From an uncultured Roseicyclus sp. (lineage in GTDB: Bacteria > Pseudomonadota > Alphaproteobacteria > Rhodobacterales > Rhodobacteraceae), in the NCBI GenBank assembly GCA_947489665.1, contig CANLEH010000001.1, positions 124,001 through 188,000 of the forward strand: a stretch of DNA of 64,000 nt, given 5' to 3'. Made by a program: the position numbers and the translations under genes. The notes under the pieces were generated by a model. The model searched no databases, had not been told where the DNA came from, and saw only the letters and a program-made list of their open reading frames with translations. How positions within the stretch are numbered: the stretch's first letter is position 1; each line of letters begins with the position of its first letter. Positions 60,701 through 64,000 of this stretch are shown here, one piece after another.

Positions 60701-61110
60701 ACCCGCGCCTCCAGCGGGAAGCGGCGCAGGACGGACGAACAGAAAGAGTGGATCGTCTGTATCTTCAACCCGCCCGGCGCCTCAATTGCCCGCGCAAAAA
60801 GCGTGCGCGCTGTGTCGAGGTGATCGTCCGCCAAGGCCAAGACGCCGATGTCGGCCAAGGTCTGGCGCAGCGTCGGATCGTCTTTCATTGCCCATTCGCC
60901 GAGACGTTCGAACAGGCGGTTCTGCATCTCCATCGCGGCGGCTTTTGTGTAGGTCAGGCATAGGATGCGTTCGGGTCGCACACCCGCCAGCAACAGCCGC
61001 GCCACGCGATCCGTCAGAACGCGGGTTTTGCCGGAACCTGCATTGGCCCCCAACCAGGTTGAGATATTGGGCTGCGCAGCACGGGTCTGAGCGCGGGTTG
61101 CGTCATCCAT
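57754..61110 (-). CDS. addA: Double-strand break repair helicase-nuclease AddA
   Basis: The 1118-aa subunit of the AddAB (RecBCD-like) enzyme processes DNA ends for recombination. Walker A is WLGANAGSGKTRVL (about 19-31), then LCLTYTKAAAMEMQNRL (motif Ia), ILVDEAQDTSPRQWDI (Walker B, about 390), FVVGDKKQSIYSFQGADP (motif III), VMTVHGAKGLEAPVVIL (motif V) and LLYVALTRAESWLIV (motif VI). The C-terminal nuclease has VTAVDFKTNATVP (about 1050). The start overlaps the addB stop by 8 bases. Confidence 0.95.
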   Translation of the reverse strand: MDDATRAQTRAAQPNISTWLGANAGSGKTRVLTDRVARLLLAGVRPERILCLTYTKAAAMEMQNRLFERLGEWAMKDDPTLRQTLADIGVLALADDHLDTARTLFARAIEAPGGLKIQTIHSFCSSVLRRFPLEARVSPAFTEIDERMQSRLLSDLLDQMAEDDSGRTALGLIAEHLSDDEGAVTLARAVAGRAEAMTPAAKWAEICDWVGIDPGLTEAQIIADVFQGDEADIAHVICTHLDPSTKTHVTLAEKLKAIAWDRPTLETIATLEAIFVYQSGAKMGEPRIDAIANAKVRSAIGDAMEAVNALAKRLAEARPLRTGLLTAKRTHALHRFADAFLPAYAQAKQARGWLDFDDLIDKTRALLSDSRVAQWVLFRLDGGIDHILVDEAQDTSPRQWDIVTRLTEDFAAGEGARTDVERTIFVVGDKKQSIYSFQGADPDEFDRMRDYFRARLKAIEAAFQDAALIHSFRSAPPILALVDRVATRLGAPGLGQNVQHEAFFEKPGRVDLWPHIAPAEKAEKPNWDDPQDLVSEDHHSSRLAENVALRIKDMIENPVEYAPGKAVTAGDILILVRRRSPLFHKIIAELKARELPVAGVDRSQLTSPLAVKDLLALCRFLATPEDDLSLACVLRSPLIGLSEAQLYDLAHGRSGYLWSALRDRKEDYPEAHGILRDLFNQADFLRPYDLLERALIRHDGRRRLMARLGPEAEDAIDAMLAQALSYEASEVPSLTGFVGWLESGDVQVKRDLSQAEGQIRVMTVHGAKGLEAPVVILPDCAEYRGQGGRIRLLSPEGGPVVWSPKSGEESDGVLEAKEAAKAREEEEANRLLYVALTRAESWLIVAAAGKLGSEKKPASCWYKIVEDAMQDSGARPLEVPGLDGQGLRIETGKWPTVRKPDQGDDTGTALPDWVMERVKTPAKDKEARTPSDLGGAKALPGAGDETAIAMRRGSITHLLLEHLPRLPAAAWSAAAPGIAAFHASDVTDAELQPMLDEAARVLTDPGLSHLFAPDTLAEVEVTGHSATLDAPMLGIIDRLIVEPHRVTAVDFKTNATVPAKAEEVPDGLLRQMGAYAELLQAVYPDREIATAILWSKSAFLMELPHDLVSEALKSARGA

Positions 61111-64000
61111 CCTGCGACCCTCCGACCGGGATCACCTTGGCCTCTTGCGTCTCGTCCCATTCGCCGAGCCGCGCGAGATGATCGTAATCCCCCTCAAACC
61201 GCGTGTCTTTGACGGACCGGCGCGAGGGGAAGCCCACCTGCTTCAGCCGGTAATGGGTAATGAGCGTTTTCAGACCATCCATAACCTGCGCAAAGGTCTC
61301 CGCATCGACGGGTTGTTCCCGAATCTCCGGCTTTGAGCCCAACCCGATATAGGCCAGCTTCGCGACGTCTAGCGGGCGCTCGGCAAAGGCCCCGCCGCGA
61401 GCCATCAGCCCCTCGATCAACAGCTGCTTGTTATACGCGATTTCCTGTTTGTCGGTCGGCAGGTTTCCGGTTTTGTAATCGTAGATGGCCACGCGTCCGT
61501 CTGGCAGCAGATCAATGCGGTCGCCCTTTCCGGTCAGACGCAAGGACAGGACGGGAATATCCCAATGCTTGGATTGCTCCAGCATCCAGGGTTCGGCCAA
61601 GTTCCGCAGGCCTGCCTCCTGTTCGAGATACCAGGGCAGGATGCGGTGCAAGCGCGCGCGCCAGAATTGGCGCGTTGCGGGCCAGGGCGCATCTTCTAGA
61701 AGAATACGTTCGGCAATGTTTGAAAACTGCGCAGGGGCATCGTCGGTCAAACCCTCGGACGTCTCGCGCACGAACTCCTCAAGAATGGCGTGTACGACAT
61801 TGCCCCTCAGCCGCGCATCGGGGCTGGCGCGCAGGGGATCAATGGGGCGCAGGTTCAATATGCGGCGGGCATAGATTGCATAGGGGTCGCGGATGAGCCG
61901 TTCGATGTCTGTGACCGAAAGCTGGGTCAGGCGGGTCCCTATCTGCGGTGCAGGCGCAGGTCGCGGCGCGGGAGGGTCCCACACATCAGGCCGGGTCAAC
62001 TTGGCCGCCTTCGCAAGCCAAGCCTCACCCCTTGCGCGCATCTCCTTCAGCGCGTGCGCTGAAGCAGGGCTGGCCCCACCCAGCAGGTTCACAAGCCGAT
62101 TGACCCAGCGTGCCGGGACCGTGTCTGTCTCATCATCGCGCTTGGATCGGCTCAGCCAGACCTCGCCGCCCGCAATACCCTGTTGGAAGTCATGCGCGCT
62201 TAGCCCGATTACCCTATCAGGCAGGCGCAAACCGGCCTCGGCCCGCAAGGGTCTGTTGAGCCAAGGATCGGCCTCCGCGGCACCGGGCCATGTGCCTTCA
62301 TTCAGGCCTGCGAGAATGGTGATATCCGCCCCCTGGACACGGGCTTCCTGCGTGCCCCAGATCAACACATCGGCATGGGGGCGCAGCGCAAATCGAACCT
62401 CGCGGTCATGGGCAAGCGAGGTGAAGAAATCCGCATAGTCGCGGGCTGACATGGACCCGCCGTAAGGCGCATCGGCGGCGAGGTCCGCCATGAGCCGCGC
62501 CGCTTCGCGGCCTGCCTCCTGTTCGTAAAGCTCACCGCTTTCCTCGGTCCCCGGTCCGCCGGCCAGGCGATGCGCCAAGGCCATATGCGCCTCAAGATGC
62601 CGCGCAATGGGTCGCGGGCCGGTGCGGATGTCCATTGAAAGAAGAGGGCTTAGCCACTCGGCCCAGGCGACCGCGCCATCGTCATTCTCGCGCTCCTGTG
62701 CCCACGCCAGCAGGGCCTCAGGCGTTGGAAAAGCAAGGCCCTTGCGCAGCTTCTGCAGCTCAAAATCGTTGACGCGGCGGGTATGGTCGCCCCGCTCTGC
62801 GCCGGTATGGCAAAGTGGATGCTTGAGCAGCGCGACAAGCGTCTCCGCCGTCAACGGCTCTGTCCGGGCTTCGGCCACTTGGCGCAGGAAACGGCCAGGC
62901 GCGGTTTGTGCCAGCACGTCCCCTGCGGAATCGTCAGGCTTCACACGCCACCGATCCAATTGTGCCGTCACTTTTCGCGCCAACCGCCTGTCGGGCGTCA
63001 CCAGGGCCGCGCGCTGGCCGTCTTCAATCGCGGCACGCAAGCGCAAGGCAATGGCCGTCGCTTCGGCCTGCGGGGTGGGAGCCTCCAGCAAGGTGACGTC
63101 TGCCACCGCGCCTGCAATGTCCGCAAGCTTGGGTCCTTCTGTGCGCCATTGGTTGGTCACGGGCGCCGGGCGCAGAGCCAGGGAAACGAGGGCGTTCCGA
63201 GCGGGCCGCACTTGGGTGTGCTTCCCCCAAAGGGCGATGTCGGCGGGGTCAATCCCGGCCTCGTCCAACACGCGTGCAAGGCGGTATTGCGGATGATCCT
63301 CGCCGGCCAATTCGCGTTTGCGGTCCTCAAGCAAGCGCCGCCACACCGCGCGCGGCAGATCGGTGTCCAACCCCGGCAGGATCACGGCCCCTTGCGGCAG
63401 GGTTGCCACCGCCTGCATCAACCGGAACGTCGCGCGGCGAGAGCCGGTGGATCCCGCAACGATCATCGGATGGTCCGGCGGGTTTTGCCGCCATTGGGCC
63501 ACCAGCCGATCGACCACCATGGCCTGTCGCGCCTCGGGGATCAGGCGGTCATCCTGCGCCAGAAGGGCAGAGGCGATCCCGAGGAATTCCCGTGCCCGGT
63601 CCCAATGTTCTGAATGTTTCCCCATGTCGAGCGCCATGAGATCGGCCGGGCCAACACCTTCTTCGACCATCTCGCCCATGAAATCCGCAAGACTGTCGGC
63701 CAGATCGTAAAGCGCTGCACGGGGGGCGAGATCGGGGTTCGCGTCGATCAACTGTGCAATCAGTTGCGCAAGCTCAAGCCGTACCTCAAGCGGGGATTTG
63801 ACGGGTGGCAGACCGTCGAGGTCGGCGGTTTCGGACAGCGAAAGGATCGGCCGGATGCGCGGCAACAAGCCCGGGCCGCGTTGCATGTAGAGTGCTTGAA
63901 GGCGGCGCTGCATTCGGGCGTTCGCGACGAAGATTTCAACGCGGGCCAGCGCCTCTGGCCCCTGGCCCGCCAGGCGCGCCTCCACCCCGTCGATCAAGGC
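61103..64000 (-). CDS. addB: Double-strand break repair protein AddB (partial, N-terminus beyond right edge)
   Basis: The frame is open to the right edge, so the first residues lie outside the window; the first in-window start-like codon (TTG 63997) is not the true start. About 965 residues are present. They include IFVANARMQRRLQALYMQ near the left end, IVAGSTGSRRATFRLMQAV (about 177-197), DITILAGLNEGTWPGAAEADPW (about 560) and a C-terminal PD-(D/E)XK nuclease with GKGDRIDLLPDGRVAIYDYKTGN (about 825-848). It pairs with AddA encoded downstream. Confidence 0.93.
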   Translation of the reverse strand, partial: ALIDGVEARLAGQGPEALARVEIFVANARMQRRLQALYMQRGPGLLPRIRPILSLSETADLDGLPPVKSPLEVRLELAQLIAQLIDANPDLAPRAALYDLADSLADFMGEMVEEGVGPADLMALDMGKHSEHWDRAREFLGIASALLAQDDRLIPEARQAMVVDRLVAQWRQNPPDHPMIVAGSTGSRRATFRLMQAVATLPQGAVILPGLDTDLPRAVWRRLLEDRKRELAGEDHPQYRLARVLDEAGIDPADIALWGKHTQVRPARNALVSLALRPAPVTNQWRTEGPKLADIAGAVADVTLLEAPTPQAEATAIALRLRAAIEDGQRAALVTPDRRLARKVTAQLDRWRVKPDDSAGDVLAQTAPGRFLRQVAEARTEPLTAETLVALLKHPLCHTGAERGDHTRRVNDFELQKLRKGLAFPTPEALLAWAQERENDDGAVAWAEWLSPLLSMDIRTGPRPIARHLEAHMALAHRLAGGPGTEESGELYEQEAGREAARLMADLAADAPYGGSMSARDYADFFTSLAHDREVRFALRPHADVLIWGTQEARVQGADITILAGLNEGTWPGAAEADPWLNRPLRAEAGLRLPDRVIGLSAHDFQQGIAGGEVWLSRSKRDDETDTVPARWVNRLVNLLGGASPASAHALKEMRARGEAWLAKAAKLTRPDVWDPPAPRPAPAPQIGTRLTQLSVTDIERLIRDPYAIYARRILNLRPIDPLRASPDARLRGNVVHAILEEFVRETSEGLTDDAPAQFSNIAERILLEDAPWPATRQFWRARLHRILPWYLEQEAGLRNLAEPWMLEQSKHWDIPVLSLRLTGKGDRIDLLPDGRVAIYDYKTGNLPTDKQEIAYNKQLLIEGLMARGGAFAERPLDVAKLAYIGLGSKPEIREQPVDAETFAQVMDGLKTLITHYRLKQVGFPSRRSVKDTRFEGDYDHLARLGEWDETQEAKVIPVGGSQDG

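Overview
The window is a high-GC alphaproteobacterial chromosome segment. Gene content and order point to Rhodobacterales (the Roseobacter/Paracoccus group): an ActR/RegA-type regulator, AddAB, DUF1272 and DUF2853 proteins, the hemD/mitofilin-like/hemY block beside tsaD-gpsA, and many four-base ATGA stop/start overlaps. Species cannot be fixed from sequence reading alone.

Layout. (1) 1-1026: start of a lipoate-protein ligase-like gene cut by the left edge, then the eroded tail of a 2OG-Fe(II) oxygenase. (2) 1.07-15.4 kb: a complete assimilatory nitrate locus. The sensor pair nasT-nasS precedes a single operon nrtA-nrtB-nrtCD-nirB-nirD-nasA-(TrpD-like)-cysG. Nitrate is imported, reduced to nitrite by NasA and to ammonium by NirBD, and CysG makes the siroheme NirB needs. 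The nrtA leader carries two hairpins with hexanucleotide loops of the ANTAR class followed by an intrinsic terminator, the expected target of NasT antitermination. (3) 15.4-25.5 kb: a tripartite tricarboxylate locus. It has a TctC binding protein, a fused TctA-TctB permease, a PrpF-family isomerase, a small protein, a 2-hydroxyacid dehydrogenase and TcuA/TcuB (tricarballylate-type oxidation), with the divergent two-component system TctD/TctE. (4) 25.6-40.1 kb: a genomic island at tRNA-Thr(CGU). A P4-type integrase lies beside the tRNA, an imperfect 40-bp copy of the tRNA 3' end and flank lies at the far end, and TGCCCCCA repeats with the same 12-nt spacing occur inside both ends. Cargo: cold-shock protein, Crp/Fnr regulator, several small proteins, a secreted seven-repeat cysteine protein, a DUF1611/racemase pair, two more tyrosine recombinases, an AlpA-like regulator and decayed genes (LysE, transglutaminase N-domain). 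(5) 40.2-64 kb: core genes, including hemY, hemD, tsaD, gpsA, EVE and DM13 proteins, an HD-oxygenase/PhyH pair resembling TmpB/TmpA or PhnZ/PhnY, ahcY with a glycosyltransferase-like and a methyltransferase-like gene, regA, trxA and addAB (addB cut by the right edge).

The most informative signals are the NasT/ANTAR leader, a near-identical 15-bp dyad in front of both nasT and the nrt leader, the island boundaries with matched arm-type repeats, and several genes too short or too damaged for ordinary ORF calling.
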